From positions 5,890,001 to 5,954,000 of the forward strand of contig CM082594.2 of the NCBI GenBank assembly GCA_040954595.2: a stretch of 64,000 nt of DNA, read 5' to 3'. A program made the translations under genes and the position numbers. This DNA comes from Balanoglossus misakiensis (lineage: Eukaryota; Hemichordata). The notes under the pieces were generated by a model. The model saw only the letters and a program-made list of their open reading frames with translations, was not told the DNA's origin and searched no databases. Shown piece after piece: positions 58,901-64,000 of this stretch (position 1 is its first letter; each line of letters opens with the position of its first letter).

Positions 58901-60822
58901 GATGGCAGGACTGCCCGAAGGCATAAGATAATTGCCCGATTTATTTTCGCCCCTTTCCATTAGAACCCCCCTTTTTAAGACTTTGTGTGTGAAATGGAAC
59001 TTCGAGTACAGGCTATTCTGTTAATGGATTTGTCAGGCAACGGGCAGTGTCATGACTTCCCCGCATCTCACATGGCCATTGTAGTATTCATTTTGTGTCG
59101 ACAATTTAGGTCATAATTAAATTTATTAAACGAAACGAGTGTTAGTGGGGATGTCTTTAGATTATGACTTGTAATGCATGGATATGAGAAAAAAAAGAAT
59201 AATGTAATATCAAACTACTGATCCATTAGCTTGCGATGTCCTTGAACATACAAAAATCCAATTATCTTTTAAAATCTAATGGGTCCTATATCGCTTTAAC
59301 CCCCCTCTAGCTTTGAAGGTACACGTGAGTTTAACGACGAAAATGATACTGGACACGTTTGGGACATTCATCCTGCAGCTAAGAGGTGAAGTCGAGATGA
59401 AGGTGAGCAGATACCCGTTGTTCGAGTCTTGCTTCAAAATCACGGTGGTGTTTCAAAGACCGTGCGATTTTATTCCGTCATCGACGTAAACAACTGAGCT
59501 GTATGCTGCAGCATCGCTGGCATGAGCTCGTCGGCAAAGCTATGCGTGTGACCCACGAGAGTGGGCTGTTCCCGTAGAGGCACTGTTAATTCTTGAGGCT
59601 ATTAGAAGAAATGGTGCTATAATTGTATACGTGGCATGAAATATGCAAATTTCAAGCCACCTGACCAAACAACCTGATGAGACACCGCCATATTTCTTGT
59701 AGAAATGTATGCCAACTGGTACAGCAGTCGTTTAATTATAAAGTTAGCTTAGCGCGAGAAGCTTTTTTTAAAAATCAAAGTGCCATTCATCTTATAGTGT
59801 ATGACAAATGTCAGTTAACAGTTTATTGTTACCACAAATCATACCCGGAGGTGTTTTAGGCATTTTTTTCAACTGCCACGGTGTTCAGGAAAATCGAAGG
59901 AATAGGCTGCGCTTGCTGTCATCAGATTAAATTAAATAATTTCTAACGTGAGCTGCGCTGGCAGACAGACCATGATGAACGATCTGGGACGGCAACCATG
60001 AAATTGGACTGATTAGAAGCCAGTGGGAATTGGTGACACAATTTTGCACCGAAATGACCCGTGAACTTCACCGCACTCTGGTTATTTGTCAAGAGAATTA
60101 GCAACGGGTGAAACGCGATCAAATTGAAAGCCATTAATAAAAGCGGTTGATTTAGTGGTACGTATTTTCATGTATCAGAATCGCGAGTTCTTAAGTGGAA
60201 ACTCGGTTAAAATAAACACCCAGTCAAAGACGAGAGCCTAACACACCACCGAACGTCTCGATTGTTTGTTATACTGTACACATAGAATATGTCTCCATTT
60301 AACATCTATAAATATGGCGGACGAAATCAAGCAGAAATTTGATTGGAAATAATTGTCGCTAAACTGCCGCAAGACATCTTGCCGCACTTTGCCCCTTTTC
60401 TCCAGCTGATGTTTTACTTCGATAACTACGATTTCATGCATGGAAGGACAATCACGAAGTTCCTCTCCTTATTTACATTTGCAGAATTGTTTCAACAGCG
60501 TTCAGAATGATATTGGCCACGAGGCATTTTGATATGAAAAAATTAACATTATTTTAGACGTTCAATAAAACTAGCAAGAAAGGGTAACGATCGCTCCCCT
60601 TAACATGCACACTCGGCAGTTCAGAATGCTGAGTCAGGAGTTTCGAATGTTTCCACATCACTTTCTCCAGTGCTACTGGGCCACCGTGAATATAGCATTA
60701 ACGCGAGTTCACTTCTCTCACAGGGCAAAGGCAAACAGACCACCTACTGGTTGATGGGGGAACGACCATCGTCGGCTTCGTCAGCGCGACAGGACAGTCG
60801 AACAACACTGAAGTCTTCGTAG
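17965..60822 (+). CDS. NPR1/NPR2-like: Natriuretic-peptide-receptor-type membrane guanylyl cyclase (whole gene span, two alternative first exons)
   Basis: This entry covers the whole spliced gene; the exons are listed separately. The product is a single-pass plasma-membrane receptor that binds a peptide outside the cell and makes cGMP from GTP inside. Isoform A (exon 1a + exons 2-21) totals 3213 nt, 1070 residues; isoform B (exon 1b + 2-21) totals 3216 nt, 1071 residues, matching the roughly 1050-1060 residues of vertebrate NPR-A and NPR-B. Domain order in isoform A: signal peptide about 1-28, ligand-binding domain to about 450, transmembrane helix about 459-481, kinase homology domain about 540-800, coiled-coil linker about 803-852, cyclase catalytic domain about 865-1050, short Ser-rich tail. 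All exon phases agree and no internal stop occurs. Splice sites were assigned by eye from protein conservation. Orthology to NPR-A versus NPR-B cannot be decided here. Confidence 0.93.
18668..20169. other. Spacer between exons 1a and 1b (intronic for isoform A, promoter region for isoform B)
   Basis: About 1.5 kb with no coding evidence. For a transcript starting at exon 1a it is intron; for one starting at 1b it must contain the promoter and 5' UTR. I see no further receptor-like exon. Confidence 0.7.
19983..19993 (+). promoter_or_regulatory. TATA-like element upstream of exon 1b (tentative)
   Basis: The string ttttaaaaagg lies about 180 bases before the exon 1b start codon. The spacing suits a short 5' UTR, but such A/T strings are common here. 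Confidence 0.2.
20170..20875 (+). CDS. NPR1/NPR2-like: Exon 1b: signal peptide and membrane-distal ligand-binding lobe, version B
   Basis: The exon encodes 235 codons plus one base (phase 1). The ATG at 20170 in the context AAGATGA precedes a clear signal peptide ([17 protein letters not shown], cleavage likely after SHA). The mature part begins [14 protein letters not shown] and carries the same landmarks as exon 1a: [44 protein letters not shown]. Sequons are NIT, NDT, NNS and NVT. It ends with the same donor context as exon 1a (agaa then gtagg at 20876). Spliced to exon 2 it reads RSR-I-IVICAS without a break. It differs from 1a mostly in the region after the first beta strand and in the last 60 residues. 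It has its own upstream DNA, so independent promoter use is likely. It could instead be a relic of a tandem duplicate gene, but it is fully open and has a correct donor. Confidence 0.9.
23755..23858. repeat. (CTGTA)n pentanucleotide satellite, about 20 copies
   Basis: Near-perfect five-base tandem array. It yields YCTVL-type open frames on both strands that are not genes. Confidence 0.95.
24617..24800. mobile_element. Short TTAA-flanked element with CCC termini (piggyBac-like MITE)
   Basis: The 184-bp unit begins CCCTTTGAACGCC and ends GGCGTTCAAAAGG, imperfect terminal inverted repeats, and is bordered on both sides by TTAA (24613-24616 and 24801-24804). TTAA duplication with CCY-type ends is the hallmark of piggyBac transposons. 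It has no coding capacity, so it is non-autonomous. Confidence 0.7.
26478..26614. repeat. Imperfect hairpin, about 137 bp (MITE-like)
   Basis: The left arm (cacaccttccgtcccgcttg, then gagagtgaaaaatctcgcc) is mirrored by the right arm (ggtgagattttactctc, then caagcggggtggaagttgtg) around a centre near 26545. The arms differ at several bases. No clear target duplication was found. Confidence 0.6.
27852..27878. repeat. (GTCA)n microsatellite
   Basis: Seven tandem gtca units, followed by short gtac alternations near 27905. Confidence 0.9.
33899..33950. repeat. (AACCA)n repeat
   Basis: About ten imperfect aacca/aaacc units. Confidence 0.85.
35341..35451 (+). other. Possible isolated coding exon or exon relic (unassigned)
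   Basis: An ATG in strong context (aaaATGGCG) opens 37 codons ([20 protein letters not shown], then [17 protein letters not shown]), ending at AAA followed by gttagt, a plausible donor. Codon composition looks more gene-like than the surrounding AT-rich intron. I recognise no family, and I found no continuation exon. It could be a nested gene's first exon, a relic, or chance. Confidence 0.25.
38030..38081. repeat. (GGA)n-(GA)n purine tract
   Basis: A ggaggagga run passes into gagagagaga, about 430 bases upstream of the exon 2 acceptor. Confidence 0.9.
38516..38811 (+). CDS. NPR1/NPR2-like: Exon 2: membrane-proximal lobe of the ligand-binding domain
   Basis: The acceptor is tatgtttcag; two bases complete codon 235, then 98 codons follow (residues 236-333 in isoform A), ending in phase 0 at gtgaga. 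The protein reads [18 protein letters not shown], then an acidic, aromatic stretch ([20 protein letters not shown]) and [11 protein letters not shown]. This matches the family's VIYICSS...PWERGDGQD...FNFTMEDGLV. One sequon (NFT) is visible. Its cysteine (VICAS) corresponds to the second cysteine of an NPR-A disulphide whose partner I cannot find in either first exon. It is the first exon shared by both isoforms. Confidence 0.93.
38812..40350 (+). other. Intron 2
   Basis: Bounded by gtgaga and cag. It contains a degraded copy (from 39946) of the element also found in intron 7. Confidence 0.85.
39946..40037. mobile_element. Degraded TTAA-flanked MITE, same family as 48363-48549
   Basis: It starts TTAA-AGGTATACACTCAC and contains TGGCTAGATCTC, both shared with the intron 7 element. 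The right end (gagtgtgatatac, then acctttaa) is only partly conserved, so the right border is approximate. Confidence 0.5.
40351..40486 (+). CDS. NPR1/NPR2-like: Exon 3: ligand-binding domain, with a GC splice donor
   Basis: The acceptor is aattcaccag; 45 codons plus one base follow (residues 334-378, phase 1). The protein [20 protein letters not shown]...[10 protein letters not shown]-type pattern (here [13 protein letters not shown]) is a close match to the family's FHDGLLLY...ITQRMWNRSFQG. The sequons are NET and NRT. The only cut that keeps the reading frame into exon 4 is after 40486, where the intron begins gcacgt rather than gt. Nearby GT dinucleotides at 40479 and 40491 give the wrong phase. 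Confidence 0.9.
40487..41095 (+). other. Intron 3 (GC-AG)
   Basis: It starts gcacgt and ends ttttcag. A G run (40495-40508) and an imperfect 23-bp inverted repeat (40513-40535 with 40567-40589) lie immediately inside the 5' end. Confidence 0.85.
40513..40589. repeat. Imperfect inverted repeat near the intron 3 donor
   Basis: ttttaacctagctaagaggt and the reverse complement of acctctttgctgggttaaaa match at most positions, giving a potential stem of about 23 bp with a 31-base loop. Confidence 0.7.
41096..41190 (+). CDS. NPR1/NPR2-like: Exon 4: ligand-binding domain
   Basis: The acceptor is cgttttcag; two bases complete Gly379, then 31 codons (380-410) end in phase 0 at gtgagg. The protein [20 protein letters not shown] reproduces the family signature VTG.x.xID.NGDR..D(Y/F)SL.DM and continues to DPERGTFE. 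The NVT sequon is present. Confidence 0.92.
41191..45034 (+). other. Intron 4
   Basis: Bounded by gtgagg and gtag. More than half of its 3.8 kb is the fold-back element at 42124-44346. Confidence 0.85.
42124..44346. mobile_element. 2.2-kb fold-back transposable element with long sub-repeated inverted arms
   Basis: The left end tgtatcaccccaatatgtaa is the exact reverse complement of the right end. The left arm (to about 42760) is built of acccaatatgtaataacact units; the right arm (from about 43550) carries the same units inverted. The arms also share, in opposite orientation, a unique block around 42490-42640 and 43590-43720. A six-base direct repeat, gtgcgg, flanks both ends (42118-42123, 44347-44352), fitting a target-site duplication. 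The centre has G and C runs and no transposase-like frame, so the element is non-autonomous. Confidence 0.85.
45035..45167 (+). CDS. NPR1/NPR2-like: Exon 5: juxtamembrane ectodomain with the conserved Cys pair
   Basis: The acceptor is ccttgtag; 44 codons plus one base (411-454, phase 1) end at gtaagg. The protein begins [20 protein letters not shown] and continues [15 protein letters not shown]. This fits the NPR pattern VVLNYNG...W P...PPPDIPKCGFDNEDPAC. The two cysteines (444 and 451 by my count) correspond to the small juxtamembrane loop that keeps the receptor quiet without ligand. Confidence 0.92.
45844..46008. repeat. (TATG)n microsatellite, about 165 bp
   Basis: About 41 nearly perfect units. 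It gives a spurious Cys-Met-Tyr-Val open frame. Confidence 0.95.
46881..46993. repeat. (GAT)n trinucleotide repeat, about 113 bp
   Basis: gat units with one ggt interruption near 46916. It gives spurious poly-Asp, poly-Met, poly-His and poly-Ile frames. Confidence 0.95.
47165..47249 (+). CDS. NPR1/NPR2-like: Exon 6: transmembrane helix
   Basis: The acceptor is ctttttcag; two bases complete Glu455, then 27 codons and two bases (phase 2) end at gtacgt. The protein [20 protein letters not shown] followed by VIALLVY is one uninterrupted hydrophobic helix of about 23 residues, followed by basic residues RKYK from the next exon, as expected for a type I membrane protein. Confidence 0.93.
47250..47967 (+). 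other. Intron 6
   Basis: Bounded by gtacgt and cgcag; no recognisable content. Confidence 0.85.
47968..48109 (+). CDS. NPR1/NPR2-like: Exon 7: intracellular juxtamembrane segment
   Basis: The acceptor is catcgcag; one base completes Arg483, then 47 codons (484-530) end in phase 0 at gtaagt. The protein [20 protein letters not shown] matches the family's K..LEKELASELWRVRWEDV. It ends in a Ser/Arg-rich stretch ([10 protein letters not shown]) which, with exon 8, occupies the place of the multiply phosphorylated segment of NPR-A. A second in-frame donor nine bases upstream (cut after 48100, gtatct) would remove VSR. Confidence 0.92.
48110..49121 (+). other. Intron 7
   Basis: Bounded by gtaagt and gttcag. 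It contains the TTAA-flanked element at 48363-48549. Confidence 0.85.
48363..48549. mobile_element. 187-bp TTAA-flanked MITE
   Basis: The ends AGGTATACAGTCACC and GGTGACCGTATACCT are inverted repeats with one mismatch, and TTAA lies on both sides (48359-48362, 48550-48553). It has no coding capacity. A degraded relative lies in intron 2, sharing the left end and TGGCTAGATCTC. Confidence 0.8.
49122..49199 (+). CDS. NPR1/NPR2-like: Exon 8: start of the kinase homology domain
   Basis: The acceptor is gttcgttcag and the donor gtaatg; the exon is exactly 26 codons, phase 0 both sides (residues 531-556). The protein [20 protein letters not shown] then RVAQYK is followed by GNVVAIKK in exon 9, matching SGRGSNYGSLL...QVFAKTAYYK of NPR-A. 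The Ser/Thr cluster RSSTRLSS is the likely phosphorylation region. A kinase glycine-rich loop (GxGxxG) is absent, as is usual for receptor cyclases. The exon is small and was placed by this match plus phase. Confidence 0.85.
49200..49871 (+). other. Intron 8
   Basis: Bounded by gtaatg and cacag. It contains a 21-base C run at 49621-49641 followed by cacag, which looks like a splice acceptor but leads into no recognisable exon. Confidence 0.8.
49872..49949 (+). CDS. NPR1/NPR2-like: Exon 9: kinase homology domain, VAIKK lysine
   Basis: The acceptor is gcttacacag and the donor gtaagt; 26 codons, phase 0 both sides (557-582). The protein [20 protein letters not shown] then LLELKV is nearly identical in pattern to the family's [25 protein letters not shown]. 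Lys563 sits at the ATP-contacting lysine position. Confidence 0.94.
49950..50362 (+). other. Intron 9
   Basis: Bounded by gtaagt and ttacag; nothing recognisable inside. Confidence 0.85.
50363..50467 (+). CDS. NPR1/NPR2-like: Exon 10: kinase homology domain, N-lobe to hinge
   Basis: The acceptor is tctcttacag and the donor gtaggg; 35 codons, phase 0 both sides (583-617). The protein [20 protein letters not shown] then [15 protein letters not shown] matches MRD...[28 protein letters not shown] of NPR-A, including the hinge EYCPKGSL. Confidence 0.95.
50585..50656 (+). CDS. NPR1/NPR2-like: Exon 11: kinase homology domain, with a GC splice donor
   Basis: The acceptor is aaactgcag; 24 codons, phase 0 both sides (618-641). 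The protein [20 protein letters not shown] then DIVK matches [26 protein letters not shown]. The next exon begins G-L-Y-F-L, so the cut after AAG at 50656 is required to keep VKG; the intron then starts gcaagt, a perfect GC-type donor. A GT donor six bases earlier (gtaaag at 50651) is also in frame and would drop Val-Lys. Confidence 0.92.
50657..52107 (+). other. Intron 11 (GC-AG)
   Basis: It starts gcaagt and ends cgaacag. A (GTCT)n microsatellite lies at 51936-51990 about 120 bases before the acceptor. Confidence 0.85.
51936..51990. repeat. (GTCT)n microsatellite
   Basis: About a dozen gtct units with gtgt and atct variants. Confidence 0.9.
52108..52270 (+). CDS. NPR1/NPR2-like: Exon 12: kinase homology domain, pseudo-catalytic loop and DFG
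   Basis: The acceptor is tttcccgaacag and the donor gtaagt; 54 codons plus one base (642-695, phase 1). The protein [20 protein letters not shown] is followed by [19 protein letters not shown]. The kinase HRD motif is replaced by HGN (654-656), which removes the catalytic aspartate, while DFG (674-676) is kept. This is the normal state of receptor guanylyl cyclases, so the domain is regulatory rather than a kinase. Confidence 0.95.
52271..54686 (+). other. Intron 12
   Basis: Bounded by gtaagt and ctcag; 2.4 kb with no recognisable content. An open frame of 137 codons near 53903-54316 has no known motif. Confidence 0.8.
54687..54836 (+). CDS. NPR1/NPR2-like: Exon 13: kinase homology domain, C-lobe
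   Basis: The acceptor is accactcag and the donor gtcagt; two bases complete Lys696, then 49 codons plus one base (697-745, phase 1). The protein [20 protein letters not shown] then [19 protein letters not shown] is the family's KLWTAPELLR...[18 protein letters not shown]. The exon is GC-rich, like exons 1a, 1b and 2. Confidence 0.95.
54837..55448 (+). other. Intron 13
   Basis: Bounded by gtcagt and cacag; nothing recognisable. Confidence 0.85.
55449..55617 (+). CDS. NPR1/NPR2-like: Exon 14: end of the kinase homology domain
   Basis: The acceptor is gttccacag and the donor gtaagt; two bases complete Glu746, then 55 codons plus two bases (747-801, phase 2). The protein [20 protein letters not shown]...[19 protein letters not shown] matches EIIERV...QPPFRPS...MQRCWAEDPQERPPFQQIR of NPR-A. 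Confidence 0.95.
55729..55878 (+). CDS. NPR1/NPR2-like: Exon 15: dimerisation coiled-coil linker
   Basis: The acceptor is tgccttttcag and the donor gtgagt; one base completes Lys802, then 49 codons plus two bases (803-851, phase 2). The protein [20 protein letters not shown] then [20 protein letters not shown] is the signalling helix that joins two cyclase subunits, with the heptad spacing and near-identity seen across receptor cyclases. It ends LLYSILPK/N before the catalytic domain. Confidence 0.96.
56111..56234 (+). CDS. NPR1/NPR2-like: Exon 16: cyclase catalytic domain, first metal aspartate
   Basis: The acceptor is ctctgttag and the donor gttggt (an unusual T at +3); one base completes Asn852, then 41 codons (853-893, phase 0). 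The protein [20 protein letters not shown] then [21 protein letters not shown] contains Asp878 of the FSDVVGFT motif, a metal ligand in class III cyclases. Confidence 0.95.
56235..56806 (+). other. Intron 16
   Basis: Bounded by gttggt and ttccag; nothing recognisable. Confidence 0.85.
56807..56875 (+). CDS. NPR1/NPR2-like: Exon 17: cyclase catalytic domain
   Basis: The acceptor is tttttccag and the donor gtaagt; 23 codons, phase 0 both sides (894-916). The protein [20 protein letters not shown] then VYK is the family's [23 protein letters not shown], with few changes. Confidence 0.96.
56876..57237 (+). other. Intron 17
   Basis: Bounded by gtaagt and ttcag. It holds a short GC-rich stem-loop: GTGTGCCGGCGCTCC (56929-56943) pairs with GGAGCGCCCGCACAC (56961-56975), one mismatch. 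Confidence 0.85.
57238..57412 (+). CDS. NPR1/NPR2-like: Exon 18: cyclase catalytic domain, guanine-selecting Glu and second metal Asp
   Basis: The acceptor is cacaattcag and the donor gtcagt; 58 codons plus one base (917-974, phase 1). The protein [20 protein letters not shown] carries Glu918, which recognises guanine, and Asp922, the second metal ligand. It continues [17 protein letters not shown] and FRIRHRP...[10 protein letters not shown] as in all NPR-type cyclases. Confidence 0.96.
57413..58568 (+). other. Intron 18
   Basis: Bounded by gtcagt and tatag; AT-rich with nothing recognisable. Confidence 0.85.
58569..58667 (+). CDS. NPR1/NPR2-like: Exon 19: cyclase catalytic domain, guanine-selecting Cys and transition-state residues
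   Basis: The acceptor is aaaatgtatag and the donor gtaagt; two bases complete Gly975, then 32 codons plus one base (976-1007, phase 1). The protein [20 protein letters not shown] then [12 protein letters not shown] contains Cys990 (guanine pocket), Asn997 and Arg1001 (substrate and transition-state contacts). The start reads GPCVTG where most family members read GPVCAG or GPVVAG. Confidence 0.95.
58668..59310 (+). other. Intron 19
   Basis: Bounded by gtaagt and ctctag; nothing recognisable. Confidence 0.85.
59311..59402 (+). CDS. NPR1/NPR2-like: Exon 20: cyclase catalytic domain
   Basis: The acceptor is ccccctctag and the donor gtgagc; two bases complete Pro1008, then 30 codons (1009-1038, phase 0). 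The protein [20 protein letters not shown] then [10 protein letters not shown] matches [30 protein letters not shown]. Confidence 0.95.
59403..60723 (+). other. Intron 20
   Basis: Bounded by gtgagc and tcacag; 1.3 kb with nothing recognisable. Confidence 0.85.
60724..60822 (+). CDS. NPR1/NPR2-like: Exon 21: end of the cyclase domain, C-terminal tail and stop
   Basis: The acceptor is tctctcacag; 32 codons (1039-1070) and TAG at 60820-60822, immediately followed by a second in-frame TAG (60823-60825), a tandem stop. The protein [20 protein letters not shown] is the family's GKGKVRTYWLLGE, then a short Ser/Thr/Arg tail ending LKSS. Confidence 0.95.
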   Translation, partial: GKGKQTTYWLMGERPSSASSARQDSRTTLKSS

Positions 60823-62118
60823 TAGCTGTGTATTGACAAGTGCAACTTTCAGTATTTATTTTAGAGATGCCTTAGTCTATTCAGAATGTGTAGAACCACC
60901 AGATCAGTATCATGTTCACCTCCGGACCTTTTTCCTCGTGCGGTGACAAAATTCAATGTGAAATTTATTCACCATTTTTTAACAAAACTTGCAAGAAAAA
61001 GAAACAAAAATCGACACAAATTGTATATATATCATTGGAAAAGACCCATAGCTCAAATCACGAAACACAGTTTGCTTTAAGCCGTTGTTAAAGTGTTATT
61101 TCTAATTTAATCTTTAAGATTTCTGCCATGCTTTGTTGATAATGATGTGCAATTTTTTTCGGAATCTTCCTGAATTTTAATTTTAAGAGATAGAAAATTC
61201 TTTTATTTTGGTTTAATGTTTATTTGAGTAAGGCGCCATTGCTTTGTGTAATATTAGCTTAAGCAGGTCTTACTCCTCGTGAAGTATATATAGTTTGCAT
61301 ATGTCACTTTTAATCAATTTGATTAAGAACCAAACTGGGCCAAGTGGTTCATTGTTGCATATTTAATGTCACAGATCAATAGACATTTTATTGATTGAAG
61401 GGCACTCTGATTTCGCAAAGCTATTTATTCTGTGTACATCGAATCATTATTTGACACATTGTTTAGTAGTAGTAATGATTAAGTGTTTTTGTAAGATTTC
61501 CATAACAAAATACAAACTTAGTTTAAGAAAATGGAGAAAAAACACTTGAAGACCACAACAACGTATTTATATACAACAGTTATTTATTAGACGAAAGTTT
61601 AAAATGCCAAATTTTAAGTAAGTTTAAAATCTTGGCGACTGATAGTAGATGTACATGTAGTAAAATTTAAAATCCAACAATACCTTTAATTATGATAGTG
61701 AAAATGTTGACCTATGCATAGCATCATGGTAATTAGTGATAGTAGAAGTTGTATATGATTTTGGTTACAGCCTTGGGAATGTGTTTGCACGATGCTAGTA
61801 GACGTGGTAAAGTGAATCTCGTCACACTTTAGGATAGAAAATCAACCACTAGGCAGCTTTGGTTTAAAGAGACTTTTGCAACACTTGGGCTTATAATTTC
61901 CCTTCGATGTATAATTCTGCATTTTGGTTACTAATAATACTGAACTGCTCACTATCTACTGGGTTTGTCATAAGCAGTGCAGGGACACGTAATTCGAGAG
62001 GAAGATGAAACCAGCAAGCTGCCCCATCAGAGTCTGCTGTTTAGTTTATAGCTACGGTAGGCCTAAGCTCCATCTCAAAACCGCCTTTAGTATAAAGGTA
62101 TGATTGAAAAATAATAAT

Positions 62119-62124
62119 AATAAA
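62119..62124 (+). terminator. Candidate proximal poly(A) signal (AATAAA)
   Basis: The hexamer occurs at the end of a short (AAT)n run about 1.3 kb past the stop codon. Its position in a simple repeat makes it a weaker candidate than the distal one. Confidence 0.3.
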
Positions 62125-62889
62125 TGGGTCCGAACAGCTTCCAACGTTTGGAATATACGGGTACGCAATAGTCTCAGAAGAGGTTTACTTATAAGATGCT
62201 GCCTCCACAAAATAACAAGAATTCAAAGTTTACATTTGAGACCAGATATCATTTAAATAGTCTACAGTCGTCTCCTTGTGTAAGAGCAGTTAGGGTTTAT
62301 TTAGCATGAACGTTCATATTTGATGGGGTGTAAACAAGTAGCCGCGATTTCTTTTGCAAACTAAATCTTAAAGTCGCTCCAGAAATGTAATAATTTTGAA
62401 CATGGTTCTATTTGACGAGGATTGGATTTTCGAAAGGGTATGCATCTTAATCTAATTATAGTGGATGTCTGTCTGAATGGTCGGAAAGTTCAATTTTTTT
62501 ATTGCATGTGCACAGTATAGTGTAGTATTTCGCTGGAAGAGGCTGGTTGGTTGGTTGTGGCTTAAAACTGAAAATGTGCTACATTTATGTCCGTGCACCA
62601 GTTATAGGTACAAGTTTACGTACTTGTCGATTTTCACACAATGTACGATTGAACCAGGTGTATACCACATTGTGTCATATGACAATTTGCAGGTACGTCT
62701 AAACCCACAGTTTTAAAAGGTTTGAGACCAAACAGTGTACAATACACTTGATAACACTGAGTGTGGTTGTTAAGTAGTTACGTGTATATCTTTAAGCAAA
62801 ACGCACTTTTGAGAATCACATTATCACAGTGTACATAAACGGAATTTTGGTGACTGCTGTTGTAAACCATTTTAAGCTTTGATGGTGGA

Positions 62890-62895
62890 AATAAA
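62890..62895 (+). terminator. Candidate distal poly(A) signal (AATAAA)
   Basis: AATAAA lies about 2.07 kb past the stop codon, with a GT-rich segment (ttgtcgtacggcgtggttt) 25-45 bases downstream, just before the satellite array. Confidence 0.4.
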
Positions 62896-62974
62896 AAAGT
62901 TATCTTGCCAAGAACGTTGTCGTACGGCGTGGTTTAATATTTCAGTATAAAAGTGTCTTATCTGCCAGTGAAAA

Positions 62975-64000
62975 TTCCCAAAGTCGAAAAATTGTCATTT
63001 TTGGATGATTTTCATGAGCAATAACCCATGATTTTTTGTCAAAATCGGCCAAATTTCGAAAATTCCCAAAGTTGAAAAATTGTCATTTTTGGATGATTTT
63101 CATGAGCTATAACCCATGGTTTTTTCAAAAAAATGAAGAAATTTTGATATTTCGCAAAGTCGAAAAATTGTCATTTTTGGATGATTTTCATGAGCTATAA
63201 CCCATGGTTTTTTCAAAAAAATGAAGAAATTTTGATATTTCGCAAAGTCGAAAAATTGTCATTTTTGGATGATTTTCATGAGCTATAACCCATGGTTTTT
63301 TCAAAAAAATGAAGAAATTTCGATATTTCGCAAAGTCGAAAAATTGTCATTTTTGGATGATTTTCATGAGCTATAACCCATGGTTTTTTCAAAAAAATGA
63401 AGAAATTTTGATATTTCGCAAAGTCGAAAAATTGTCATTTTTGGATGATTTTCATGAGCTATAACCCATGGTTTTTTCAAAAAAATGAAGAAATTTTGAT
63501 ATTTCGCAAAGTCGAAAAATTGTCATTTTTGGATGATTTTCATGAGCTATAACCCATGGTTTTTTCAAAAAAATGAAGAAATTTCGATATTTCGCAAAGT
63601 CGAAAAATTGTCATTTTTGGATGATTTTCATGAGCTATAACCCATGGTTTTTCAAAAAAATGAAGAAATTTTGATATTTCGCAAAGTCGAAAAATTGTCA
63701 TTTTTGGATGATTTTCATGAGCTATAACCCATGGTTTTTTCAAAAAAATGAAGAAATTTTGATATTTCGCAAAGTCGAAAAATTGTCATTTTTGGATGAT
63801 TTTCATGAGCTATAACCCATGGTTTTTTCAAAAAAATGAAGAAATTTCGATATTTCGCAAAGTCGAAAAATCGTCATTTTTGGATGATTTTCATGAGCTA
63901 TAACCCATGGTTTTTTCAAAAAAATGAAGAAATTTTGATATTTCGCAAAGTCGAAAAATCGTCATTTTTGGATGATTTTCATGAGCTATAACCCATGGTT
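62975..64000. repeat. 88-bp tandem satellite, about 11.7 copies, running off the window
   Basis: Units start gtcgaaaaattgtcattttt at 62983, 63071, 63159, 63247, 63335, 63423, 63511, 63599, 63686, 63774, 63862 and 63950, spaced 88 bp except one 87-bp unit (a lost T). The first unit is divergent, as expected at an array edge. A tttcgat versus ttttgat variant recurs every third unit (fourth, seventh, tenth), giving a 264-bp higher-order period. The unit length is not a multiple of three, so it is not protein-coding. Confidence 0.95.

Larger units (their letters stand above)
60823..62920 (+). other. NPR1/NPR2-like: Probable 3' untranslated region
   Basis: After the stop the sequence is AT-rich, free of obvious repeats, and has no family-like coding sequence. 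Two AATAAA hexamers on the plus strand, at 62119-62124 and 62890-62895, are candidate poly(A) signals. The second is followed by a GT-rich stretch. The transcript end is inferred; no earlier strong hexamer was noticed between 60823 and 62119. Confidence 0.5.

Noticed and set aside
63540-63743. Minus-strand open frame with a repeated 30-residue-like unit in the satellite
   Set aside because: The 88-bp unit changes frame each copy; the open frame exists only because one unit lost a base.

Overview
The window is eukaryotic, almost certainly from a bilaterian animal and probably a marine invertebrate (lancelet or hemichordate-like). The evidence is intron-split coding sequence with GT-AG and a few GC-AG boundaries, introns from about 0.1 kb to nearly 20 kb, abundant microsatellites, short TTAA-flanked elements, and a satellite array at the right edge. 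The species cannot be fixed from sequence alone.

One protein-coding gene is recognisable: a plus-strand receptor guanylate cyclase of the natriuretic-peptide-receptor (NPR-A/NPR-B) type, running from about 17.9 kb to its stop at 60822. I rebuilt 20 shared downstream exons (exons 2-21) with consistent reading phases. They encode, in order, the membrane-proximal half of the ligand-binding domain, one transmembrane helix, a kinase-homology pseudokinase, a dimerisation coiled coil and a class III guanylyl cyclase with every key catalytic residue present. The predicted protein is 1070 or 1071 residues, the usual family length.

The most notable feature is at the 5' end. Two different first exons, 1a (17965-18667) and 1b (20170-20875), lie in tandem. 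Each has its own start codon, signal peptide and a complete, divergent version of the membrane-distal half of the ligand-binding domain. Both end at the same donor context in the same phase, which exactly fits exon 2 at 38516. The layout implies one gene making two receptors with different ligand-binding lobes on an identical cyclase body.

Layout: 1-17.5 kb, no recognisable gene, simple repeats and one perfect palindrome; 17.5-20.9 kb, the twin first exons; 20.9-38.5 kb, a 17.6-kb intron with short inverted-repeat elements and microsatellites; 38.5-47.3 kb, rest of the ectodomain and transmembrane exon, with a 2.2-kb fold-back element in intron 4; 48-55.6 kb, kinase-homology exons; 55.7-60.8 kb, coiled coil and cyclase exons; 60.8-62.9 kb, probable long 3' UTR; 62.98-64.0 kb, an 88-bp satellite with a three-unit higher-order period that runs off the window. 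Introns 3 and 11 use GC-AG splice sites.
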